64,000 nt of DNA from Gelidibacter mesophilus DSM 14095 (GTDB lineage: Bacteria; Bacteroidota; Bacteroidia; Flavobacteriales; Flavobacteriaceae): positions 186,001 to 250,000 of the forward strand of contig NZ_AUHD01000004.1 of NCBI RefSeq assembly GCF_000423005.1, read 5' to 3'. This document shows, in pieces, positions 55,104 to 63,130 of the stretch. Within the stretch, counting starts at the first letter, position 1. Each line of letters opens with the position of its first letter. Both the position numbers and the translations under genes were made by a program. Below the pieces are notes generated by a model. That model was given only the letters and a program-made list of their open reading frames with translations. It made no database searches and was not told the DNA's origin.

Positions 55104-55110
55104 CTCCGCT
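55095..55110. repeat. att-like repeat, copy 2 (duplicated tRNA-Ser 3' end)
   Basis: TCCCTCTTTCTCCGCT is identical to the 3' end of tRNA-Ser at 19511-19526 and is followed by its own terminator hairpin, but the rest of the tRNA is absent. This is the expected form of the distal attachment site of an element integrated in a tRNA gene. Confidence 0.78.
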
Positions 55111-55147
55111 AAAACCCTGATAATCAAATGATTACAGGGTTTTTTTA
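55111..55147 (+). terminator. Terminator hairpin after the tRNA fragment
   Basis: AAAACCCTG (55111-55119) pairs with CAGGGTTTT (55135-55143); TAATCA and TGATTA extend the stem, and a T run follows. Its position right after the tRNA-Ser fragment suggests it was the original tRNA terminator. Confidence 0.88.
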
Positions 55148-55301
55148 TGTGAATTTCCGAAAGAATATAAAGTCAATGGTTCTGAACCCGTTGTCTCCAC
55201 AACGTTTCCATTAAATCGCACCAAATACCGACATATTCCCGGTTGTTAACTTTTTTACATTAAATCAATCAAATTTAAATAATTTCAAAGATTAGGTGAG
55301 G

Positions 55302-55343
55302 GATTCGGTGCGTAAATTATGAGATGTATTTACTCACCGAATC
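55302..55343. repeat. Inverted pair of the ATTCGGTG motif, 16-10-16
   Basis: GATTCGGTGCGTAAAT (55302-55317) and ATTTACTCACCGAATC (55328-55343) are inverted copies with one mismatch, separated by 10 bp. The left copy has the upstream extension AGGTGAGG at 55294-55301. A second pair with the same spacing lies at 57162-57201. Confidence 0.75.
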
Positions 55344-55551
55344 GCGCTTAATATCAATTAAGAAATTATCGATTTCATTTGTAACTGGAAAAATAAATTG
55401 CGTTCAGCTTAATCATTAATGGCATTAAAACTTGAATAAATTAATATAAGCTTTTGGTGATGACATTTAAGAACAAGAGAACCAAGAATTATTGCTGCTG
55501 GTCCCAATAACAATATATGTATATGCAAATATTATTGTTAGTTTCACTACC

Positions 55552-56802
55552 ATCCGAAAGTCTAAAATAAAAAGTGCCTGAGAATCCCTTATTTTTGTTT
55601 TGCGAAAAAAAAATAATTTTATGGGACTTTTCAGGCGAAACAAAAATAGTAAAAAACCAGTTATTCTACAAATTATTGACCTTCTTCCTCGATGGATGAT
55701 TGAGTCTTGTGCTAAAACGCACAAGTCAGACAAGGGGTTTAGTAAATACAAGACTTACGACCAATTTGCTGCTTTAACTTACGGACAGCTAAATAAATGT
55801 TACACATTAAACGATATTTCCACTGGGATCGGGGTTAGTGAGACTTTTATTGCGGATTTAGGCTTAACTCAAAGTCCAGCAAGATCTACGATGAGTGATA
55901 GCCATAAAAAACGGGATTGGAAAGTATTTGAATCCTTGTACCACAAGATCTTAAATCATTATGAGTGGGTTTTGAAAAATGAATCTCAACGCCGTATTAT
56001 TGCCGAAATTAAAGACCAGACCATAAAACTGATTGATAGCACCACGATCAGTCTATGTTTAAACATGTTTGATTGGGCAAAGTTTCGGACAGCAAAAGAT
56101 GGATTAAAAATACATACCTGTTGGGATGACAATTTGCAGATTCCAGACCTGGCCAACATAACCGAAGCCAAAACACATGACCGTTATGGTATTGGTCAGT
56201 TGGTCTTTAAAAAAGGGACAATAGTTGTTGAAGATAGGGGCTATTTTGATTTTTCCTTAATGCTCACACGTATTCGTGCCGAAAATATTTCGTTACTCGA
56301 ATCAAGATAACGAGCACCAATTAAGATTAGTACATGTTTACAGGCAAGATGAAAACAAGGTTATTGAAATAATAACCAATAATTTAGAATGGTCGGCCAG
56401 GACCATAGCTGACCTCTACAAAAAGAGATGGGACATAGAATTATTTTTCAAGGCAATGGAACAAAATCTACAAATAAAAACATTCTTAGGCACAAGTGAA
56501 AATGCGGTTAAACCGTAAATTTACATTGCTCTGATAAGTTATCTATTAATAGAATTGATTAATAAAACAATAGCAAAGAAGACCAAGTCCTTCTCTAGTT
56601 TGGTTGAAAAAATCAGAATCTGCCTAGTTTATTATCTAAGTCTAGATTATGTGTGCAATGAAATTGGAAATGGAGCTAAAAGAATAAGATCAGAACCGAA
56701 ATTAGAATTCAGTTCTGACTTATTTTCAGCATAATTGAGTAATAACAATCTGTTTATAGGGGATGCCAATTGTTATTTGTGTTTTTGTCAAAACTTTCGG
56801 AT
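55552..56802 (+). mobile_element. IS4-family insertion sequence, inactive
   Basis: Terminal inverted repeats ATCCGAAAGT (55552-55561) and ACTTTCGGAT (56793-56802) enclose about 1.25 kb holding one broken transposase gene. No matching target duplication is obvious at the two ends, so the element may have been rearranged or the ends may be slightly longer than I read. Confidence 0.7.
55621..56734 (+). pseudogene. IS4-family transposase, frameshift plus nonsense codon
   Basis: The N-terminal part has the DUF4372-like start (PVILQIIDLLPRWMIESCAK) and the DDE residues in IKLIDSTTISL and TIVVEDRGYFDF. The frame breaks at about 56280-56310. It resumes with LYKKRWDIELFFKAMEQNLQ, the Tyr-Arg-Glu-Lys-type IS4 signature with the third acidic residue. 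A TAA at 56516-56518 then interrupts the frame, which otherwise continues to 56732 (FTALISYLLIELI-like C-terminus). The gene cannot make an active transposase. Confidence 0.85.
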
Positions 56803-56958
56803 AGCAATGATAAAAACTTATTGATTAATTAAAACATGCAATATCTCCAGCTAATTAGAGCAATTCTCACTACTTAATCATCCCGGTAAATGTTCGCGAA
56901 GAAGAAGAATAGGCACTAATAATTAACATACTTACTGCAAAAATTGATAAGCTTATAG

Positions 56959-56984
56959 AGGTGCGGAATTCGGTGCGTATAAAC
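56959..56984 (+). repeat. Single ATTCGGTG motif with GGTGCG extension
   Basis: AGGTGCGGAATTCGGTGCG matches 55016-55034 except for one base and contains two GGTGCG units 12 bp apart. Confidence 0.65.
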
Positions 56985-57161
56985 ATCATCAGAATATTAA
57001 AGCTCTAATAATCCAATTGTTACGAAATAGAAGAAGTCCTTTTTTCATGGCTGAAATCGTTATTAAATGACGACAAAATTCAATAAACATTATGTTTTTA
57101 TACTTTTTAAATTTTCTTCTACACCAATTAAAAGGTGTATAATTACAAATTAATGATACTA

Positions 57162-57201
57162 AATTCGGTGCGTAAATATTCAAATTTATTTCTCACCAAT
57201 T
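57162..57201. repeat. Second inverted pair of the ATTCGGTG motif
   Basis: AATTCGGTGCGTAAAT (57162-57177) faces ATTTCTCACCAATT (57188-57201) across exactly 10 bp, as in the pair at 55302-55343. Confidence 0.65.
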
Positions 57202-57349
57202 GGCCTAGTTAGATTTAAAAGCAGTCCAAATAAGGTTAACATTAGAAAAATTAACTAGTTCATTATTAGTCATCATGCCAAATTTGTCATTTTCAAAGCT
57301 TGATGTGTTATTTAACATCTTTTTTGTATCTTACTTTCAGGTTACAATC

Positions 57350-57394
57350 ATGAAAAAATCACAGTACAAAATTAAAACTTGCCTCATCCTTTAA
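57350..57394 (+). pseudogene. 14-codon stub of an exported protein gene
   Basis: ATG at 57350 encodes MKKSQYKIKTCLIL and then a stop. A basic start followed by a hydrophobic run is how a signal peptide begins, and a promoter-like GTATCTTAC lies about 25 bp upstream. It may be the truncated start of a SusC or other envelope gene; it could also be chance. Confidence 0.35.
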
Positions 57395-57399
57395 ATTTA

Positions 57400-58552
57400 T
57401 TAGTTTACTTCTAAATCATTTTTTGAAGGTAATTTAGGAAATGTTGTATGAGGCTCAGTTTGATACCAATAGGCCACTGAACTGATATCCGATTTTTGCT
57501 GAAGGTAACGACCGTCACTTCTCCAACCCAAGTCTTGAATGCTTACCTTCAATTCTTTATTAAACCTTATAGGATCCTGAACATGCCACCTATACATTCC
57601 GAAACGTTGCTGTGAATTATAAAGCCCGTCCGGCTCAACAATTTGGTGGAGTCCTGCATAAGCTGTAGAATAACTCTCGTATTTTTTTCTTTTTATTTTC
57701 GAAATTATAGGATCCTAAAAAATAATCTTCGGTTCCTGTGCCTATAATGGTTGGAAATTTCTTGTCGCCTTCCATAAAGAATTTAATTTCTCCTTCGCCC
57801 CACCAACCTTTATTATTTACTTGCCACGCCATAAAGGTCCCGACGTACTGACCTTTTCCTTTTATACCATCAACCAAGGTATGCATAGCACCTTCAGTAG
57901 GATTGCTTCTTCTAAATTGGGCATGAAAGTAAGCAGCATCATCTGGGACAGAAAGTAGGCTATAATCTATTTGATAATAGAGAAACATTTCATGTGAGTC
58001 TATATTCTCCATTGTAATTCTACATTTTTTTCGAAAAGGCATTGGCCAGTATGAATTAAATGCACTTCCAGGGTTTACAGTTACTGGCAACGAATTTACA
58101 GGCGCATATTCTCCCCAACCCATTCCAAAAAAATCACCAACTGGTACTTCAATGGACGGCTCCTTTTCATCATCCCAATACATCCGAAGTATTGAAAAAC
58201 GCCAATTTCCGGTTGGCGTCATCCAAATATGTTGGATAACTCCACTACCGTCAATTTCGGCCAAAGTAAAGGTTTGTCCAGCTTCTATTTTAACGGATGG
58301 GCTCACTTTCCACCCCTGTCCAAGTTCTCTTGCCGCATGACTACCCGTTCCATTTCCTAAATCAGCCATGCCGCCTTTTCCAACTTCTCCAGTAATGTTT
58401 TCGGGACTAATAGATCTAGTTTTAGCATCTGAAAGCAAGAAAATATTACTCAAATTAGGATTTAAACCACTATCACTTTGTGATTTTTGAGCGGTTGCTA
58501 CCGAAAAGGCACAAAACCACAGAATACTCATAATAAAAGTTGATTTTTGCAT
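57400..58552 (-). pseudogene. DUF2961 (GH172-like) protein with homopolymer frameshift
   Basis: From ATG 58552 an exported protein (signal peptide to SVATAQ) shows the DUF2961 pattern: GTGSHAARELGQGWKVSP, GVIQHIWMTPTGNWR, VPVGDFFGMGWGEYAPVNSL, and IIGTGTEDYFLGSYNF. Characterised members (GH172) act on difructose anhydrides or arabinofuranosides. In a run of seven A (T on the plus strand, 57682-57688) the frame slips. With six A it continues YESYSTAYAGLHQIVEPDG and MYRWHVQDPIRF to a stop at 57400, giving the normal length of about 385 residues. So it is either a recent pseudogene or a sequencing error. Confidence 0.82.
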
Positions 58553-58689
58553 AATATCTATTTTAAACAATTTAAATTTTTTGCCAAAGATTTATCCATT
58601 TGTATTATATCAGCATAAGCTATGGTTCCCCTACTATTCATATCGTCGAGATTTGAGAATCAAATTAGAACGCGATAAATCACAAAAAC

Positions 58690-59691
58690 TCAGAACTTCA
58701 AAAAACGAAAAGATTTATTTCCAACTTCCAATTTATCGTGTTGGCTTTTTACATCCTTTTTAAACTCGATATCTAAAATTACAGTCTTTCTAGGATTTAC
58801 CTTTTCGTTAGATAAATGTGTGTGCAGAACATATTGTAACCGACCATTTTTATTAAAAAAAATGTCACCATGACCGGTACCATTTTCTGACACTCTGTTT
58901 TTATGAAGAATTGGGTTAAATTTTGATTTTTCCCAAGGACCAAATGGACTTTTAGCTGTAGCGTAACCAACGGCATAATAAGGGTTTCTAAAGTCATTGG
59001 CCGAATAAATCAAATAATACAGCTCCTTATGTTTCAACACAGTTGGTCCTTCAACAACTGGCCAATTAGTAGCTGCAGTATTCTCCCAATTTAAATTTGC
59101 GGCAATGCATTCTTTTAAAGTTTCTTGTTTAATCTGAAGCAGGTCATCTTCCAGTTCTGCAACAAAAATGCGATTACCTTCCGTTAACCGTACGTGATAT
59201 AAATATTTTTTCCCATCCGTATCAAAAAAGATAAACGGGTCAATTTGTTTAACATTAGCTTCTATAGGCTCTTTTTCAATACTTTTAAAAGGCCCCAAAA
59301 GATTATCACTTGTGGCCATTGCTATTTTTTCATCGGCAGTGTATGCCATGTAGAACTTATCACGATATTTGAACACTTGAGGTGCCCAAAATCCCTTTGT
59401 CCCAAAAGCATCTCCTCTTTGCAATGCCAATCCGTTGGACTTACCTATCGGACCATTCCATTTTTTTAAATCTTTGGAAGTATACACAATAAACCCCTCT
59501 CCAATGTCCTTCAGTGCCGCATCCGCTGTGCCATATAAGTAGTAGACTTCGTTGTGATAAAAGATTGTTGGATCAGCCAAATATATTTGATCTCGGTCTA
59601 AACTATGGTTTATATAACTAAATTGTTGTTCATTTATGGTACTACAACTAGTGGTTATACACAACACTAAAATTATATTTAAAACTTTCAT
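58690..59691 (-). CDS. GH43 glycosidase lipoprotein, copy 1
   Basis: A 333-residue lipoprotein (lipobox ITTSCST) with the five-bladed propeller of GH43/GH117-type enzymes. Asp (general base) lies in LADPTIFYHN, a second Asp in QIDPFIFFDTDG, and the general acid Glu in VVEGPTVLKHK. It likely releases arabinose or xylose from side chains. It follows the DUF2961 gene on the same strand with 137 bp between. Confidence 0.85.
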   Translation of the reverse strand: MKVLNIILVLCITTSCSTINEQQFSYINHSLDRDQIYLADPTIFYHNEVYYLYGTADAALKDIGEGFIVYTSKDLKKWNGPIGKSNGLALQRGDAFGTKGFWAPQVFKYRDKFYMAYTADEKIAMATSDNLLGPFKSIEKEPIEANVKQIDPFIFFDTDGKKYLYHVRLTEGNRIFVAELEDDLLQIKQETLKECIAANLNWENTAATNWPVVEGPTVLKHKELYYLIYSANDFRNPYYAVGYATAKSPFGPWEKSKFNPILHKNRVSENGTGHGDIFFNKNGRLQYVLHTHLSNEKVNPRKTVILDIEFKKDVKSQHDKLEVGNKSFRFLKF

Positions 59692-59706
59692 ATTAATCTT
59701 ATTATG

Positions 59707-60774
59707 CTATCGTGTTATTGGGGCAACCTTAACATCTGTTGATGGTGAGTTCATCTCTATTTGTGGCCACCCATTTTTATAGATGATTTTATCCAGTAAC
59801 ATCACCCTTCCTTTGTTTTTGTTATTTACATCTATAGCGTGATAGAACATCCATTCCTGTTTAGCTGCATCTTTTATTATAGAATTATGTCCCGGCGCTA
59901 TCCATGAATTATTTTTTTCCAAGATCACATTAGTTGGATTTCCTGTAACTTGTTTATGGCTCTCATAAGGTCCTGTTGCATGTTTAGAACGCGCGATCAT
60001 GACTGCATAATGAGCACTATGCCCACAGCAATTATCTCCAGAATAATACATGTAATAATATCCGGATTCATTTGTAATAAAAACCCCTTCAATCAGATTT
60101 TCATAATTTTCAGGATCTCCACTCGTCAAGGGATGTATCAACTCTTTTGGTGATGAGCCTTCCTTAAAGGTCATGAGATCTTCGGCTAATTCTTGTACTT
60201 TTATCGCTTCAAAACCAGAACCCCAGAATAAAAATTTTTGATTATTATTGATATCATCCACCGCCATTGGATCAATATTAACAAATCCATCACCGCATAA
60301 CAAGGGGGTCCCTTTATCAATAAATGGACCTTCAGGTGACTTTGAAGTTGCCACTCCTAAACATTTCCCCATAGTTTCATTATTCTCTCCAGAATAATAT
60401 AAAAAGTATGTCTGTAACTTGTCATCATAAAGTACATCAGGTGCCCAAAAGTCTTTATATGCCCATGACGGTTTTTCCGGTAATGCATCACCTATAAACT
60501 CCCAATCAATTAAGTTTTTAGATCTTATTACTTGAATGTGAATGGCGTTACCATTCACCTTTGAATTTGTACCGTATCCGTAGTAAAAACCACCTGCAGC
60601 TTTGATAATTGTAGGATCCGGAAAATTTTGGTTGAAAACCGGATTTTTATAGGTACTTTGAATATTCTGTGTATCTAAAAGCTTATTTTTCTTAACTCCT
60701 TCAACTTGAGAATAACATCCTTGCACGGCGAAACCCCATAAAAATAATGTCAAACCATACAGTCCTAATTTCAT
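59707..60774 (-). CDS. GH43 glycosidase, copy 2
   Basis: A 355-residue exported protein (leader ending around VQGCYSQ; it may be a lipoprotein through LQGC-like AVQGC). The catalytic set is NFPDPTIIKAA, FVNIDPMAVDD and ENLIEGVFIT. It is most similar in pattern to arabinosidase/xylosidase members of GH43. It is 15 bp upstream of copy 1 in transcription order, so the two are in one operon. Confidence 0.85.
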   Translation of the reverse strand: MKLGLYGLTLFLWGFAVQGCYSQVEGVKKNKLLDTQNIQSTYKNPVFNQNFPDPTIIKAAGGFYYGYGTNSKVNGNAIHIQVIRSKNLIDWEFIGDALPEKPSWAYKDFWAPDVLYDDKLQTYFLYYSGENNETMGKCLGVATSKSPEGPFIDKGTPLLCGDGFVNIDPMAVDDINNNQKFLFWGSGFEAIKVQELAEDLMTFKEGSSPKELIHPLTSGDPENYENLIEGVFITNESGYYYMYYSGDNCCGHSAHYAVMIARSKHATGPYESHKQVTGNPTNVILEKNNSWIAPGHNSIIKDAAKQEWMFYHAIDVNNKNKGRVMLLDKIIYKNGWPQIEMNSPSTDVKVAPITR

Positions 60775-60845
60775 TTTATTAAAATTTTAGGCATTTTCAG
60801 AATTTTATTATCTGTTTTGAACGACATCTATTGATGATCTTTATT

Positions 60846-62030
60846 CTACTTATTAATTGAAAATTTATAGACAGAAACTGTGTGATAGGTATCCTTTGGA
60901 CTCAACATGATGGATGGAAACTGGGGATGATTGGGCGCGTCTGGAAAATGTTGCGTTTCTAATGCAAAGGCCGTTCTATAATCATCCTTGGCTCCAGATT
61001 TAAATGTATTTTTACTTTGCATAAAATTACCACTATAAAACTGGATTCCAGGCTCCTCAGTATAGACTTCCATTTTAATTTGCGACCTATCTCCGGTAAT
61101 GGAACCTACATAATTCATCCCATTTTCCTTCGTACCCTTAAGCACAAAATTATGATCATATCCTTGACCGTTGGTTAATTGTTGGTTTATAGTTTCAATT
61201 CGGTCACCAATGGTATGCGGTGTGGTAAAATCGAAGGGCGTTCCTTTTACACTTTCTAACTTTCCTGTAGGAATCAAACCCGAATCTACCGGTGTGTATT
61301 TATCTGCATTGAATTGCACCACATGGTTTAAAATGGTGCCACTGCCCTCTCCATTCAAATTAAAAAACGCATGGTTTGTCAAATTAACAGGCGTAATTTC
61401 ATCCGTTGTAGCCTCATATTCTATTTTAAGACCTTGGTCTGAAGTTGCATTATAAGTAACTTTAACCTTTAAATTCCCAGGAAATCCCATTTCCATATCC
61501 TGCGACGTATAGGTCAACTCTAATGTATGAGCATCAGTTTTTTCTGCATTCCATACAACATTATGGAATCCATCTGGTCCACCATGAAGCGTATTGTCTC
61601 CATTATTAGTAGGAATGTTATATTCTTTACCATTTAAAGTAAATTTACCTTTTGCAATGCGATTTCCAACTCTTCCTATGATTGCTCCAAAATAAGGTTC
61701 AGTCGATTCTTTGAACTTTTTGGCACTATCCAGTCCCACCACGACATCTGTAGAATTTCCATTTATATCATTTACCCATAACCCGACAATGCGTCCCCCA
61801 TAATTGGTTATAGCCACTTTAATCCCGTCATTAGATATCCAGAACAATTTTGCTTCCTTTCCATCAATAGTTGAATTGAAGTATTGTTCATCCAGATTGT
61901 ATGGTGCCGCTTCATTCTCACTTGTATTAGGTTCTGTTTTGAAGGTCGCTTTATCATTAGCAGCCTCTTTACAAGACAATTGAAAAAACAAAACAATAGT
62001 CAAAAGCATAAGAAATTTATTTTTTTTCAT
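60846..62030 (-). CDS. galM: Aldose 1-epimerase (galactose mutarotase) lipoprotein
   Basis: A GalM-type mutarotase of about 394 residues with a lipoprotein leader (LFFQLSCKE). The active-site residues lie in DNTLHGGPDGFHNVVW, VNLTNHAFFNLNGEGSG (His) and YTEEPGIQFYSGNFM (Glu). It interconverts anomers of free aldoses such as arabinose or galactose in the periplasm. The ATG at 62030 is preferred over an upstream in-frame ATG at 62057 because the leader starts there. Confidence 0.92.
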   Translation of the reverse strand: MKKNKFLMLLTIVLFFQLSCKEAANDKATFKTEPNTSENEAAPYNLDEQYFNSTIDGKEAKLFWISNDGIKVAITNYGGRIVGLWVNDINGNSTDVVVGLDSAKKFKESTEPYFGAIIGRVGNRIAKGKFTLNGKEYNIPTNNGDNTLHGGPDGFHNVVWNAEKTDAHTLELTYTSQDMEMGFPGNLKVKVTYNATSDQGLKIEYEATTDEITPVNLTNHAFFNLNGEGSGTILNHVVQFNADKYTPVDSGLIPTGKLESVKGTPFDFTTPHTIGDRIETINQQLTNGQGYDHNFVLKGTKENGMNYVGSITGDRSQIKMEVYTEEPGIQFYSGNFMQSKNTFKSGAKDDYRTAFALETQHFPDAPNHPQFPSIMLSPKDTYHTVSVYKFSINK

Positions 62031-62078
62031 AACACTATAGTTAACATATTTGCACAAAAATTATAGAGCCCTGTTTTT

Positions 62079-63113
62079 TTATTCTGCAGGTATGTCCAAT
62101 AATACCCCTTCCTTAGCTGGAATTCCAATTACAGGGAAGCCGTTTTCATCCCAACTAATCTTTTGCATTCGAGGCGATCTTTTCTCTCCACATCCATCAC
62201 ATGGATTCGAATTATCATGATATAATATCCAATCTTCTTCACCATTTGGTGATTTAAAAAATGAATTATGCCCAGGGGCAAAAACTTGGTTGGATTTAGA
62301 TTGTTGAAATATTGGTTCTTTAGACTTTACCCATGAATCAGCATCTAATAAGGAGGTTCCCTCAAAGCTCAGAATACCCAAACTGTAATGATCTGTCCAA
62401 CATCCGCTGGCAGAAAAAACTATAAAGATGCGATCTTTGTGTTCTAAAAACTGGGGACCTTCATTAACATTTACTTGGGGTGGATTTATGTCATCATGCA
62501 ATGAGCCATGCAATTCCCAGGGATAGGTTGGTTTTGAAATTAATACGCGGTCCCCTTCAATTTCCAATGGGTTTTTCATTTTGGCAATGTATATATTTTG
62601 TTGACCATTTACGTCTCCTTCCCAACCTGACCAAATCATATAAAGTTGATTTTTATACGAAAACACATTGCCATCAATTGCCCATTTATCTGTTTCTGCC
62701 GCAATCTTACCTTTAAACTCAAAGGTACCTTTAAATGGGTCTTCTGAATTATTCTCTAAAACATACATTCGATGTGTATCATTATTACCATCATCTGCAG
62801 CAAAATATACATACCATTTATTGTTTATAAAATGAAATTCTGGAGCCCAAATATCATGGGAATACATGGTTCCTTTTGGAGCGGTCCATACCGTTTTTCT
62901 TTCTGCGTTTTTTAAATCAGCCAAGTTTTTTGTCTTCCACAGAACTAATTTATTTTGCATGGTATGGGTGTAGTAATAATAACCGTCGTGATAGGTACTA
63001 TATGGATCAGCTCCTGAACTCAATATGGGATTACTGAATTGTTTTTGTGCTGATACAAATGAAATACCTACAACTAATAAATTTATACTTAAAATCCAAG
63101 CTCTGATTTTCAT
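62079..63113 (-). CDS. GH43 glycosidase, copy 3
   Basis: A 344-residue exported protein (signal peptide to ISFVSAQ) with the GH43 triad in SSGADPYSTYHDGYYY, KWAIDGNVFSYKN and NEGPQFLEHKD, plus HDIWAPEFHFINNKWYVYFA. The GADPY and IWAPE blocks are shared with arabinofuranosidase-type GH43. It lies 17 bp from the GH2 gene upstream in transcription. Confidence 0.88.
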   Translation of the reverse strand: MKIRAWILSINLLVVGISFVSAQKQFSNPILSSGADPYSTYHDGYYYYTHTMQNKLVLWKTKNLADLKNAERKTVWTAPKGTMYSHDIWAPEFHFINNKWYVYFAADDGNNDTHRMYVLENNSEDPFKGTFEFKGKIAAETDKWAIDGNVFSYKNQLYMIWSGWEGDVNGQQNIYIAKMKNPLEIEGDRVLISKPTYPWELHGSLHDDINPPQVNVNEGPQFLEHKDRIFIVFSASGCWTDHYSLGILSFEGTSLLDADSWVKSKEPIFQQSKSNQVFAPGHNSFFKSPNGEEDWILYHDNSNPCDGCGEKRSPRMQKISWDENGFPVIGIPAKEGVLLDIPAE

Positions 63114-63130
63114 GTTTTTAAAATTAAGTC

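Larger units (their letters stand above)
56803..57349. other. Gene-free stretch with two copies of the ATTCGGTG motif
   Basis: No gene is visible. The stretch contains AGGTGCGGAATTCGGTGCG at 56959-56977 and the inverted pair at 57162-57201. Confidence 0.55.
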
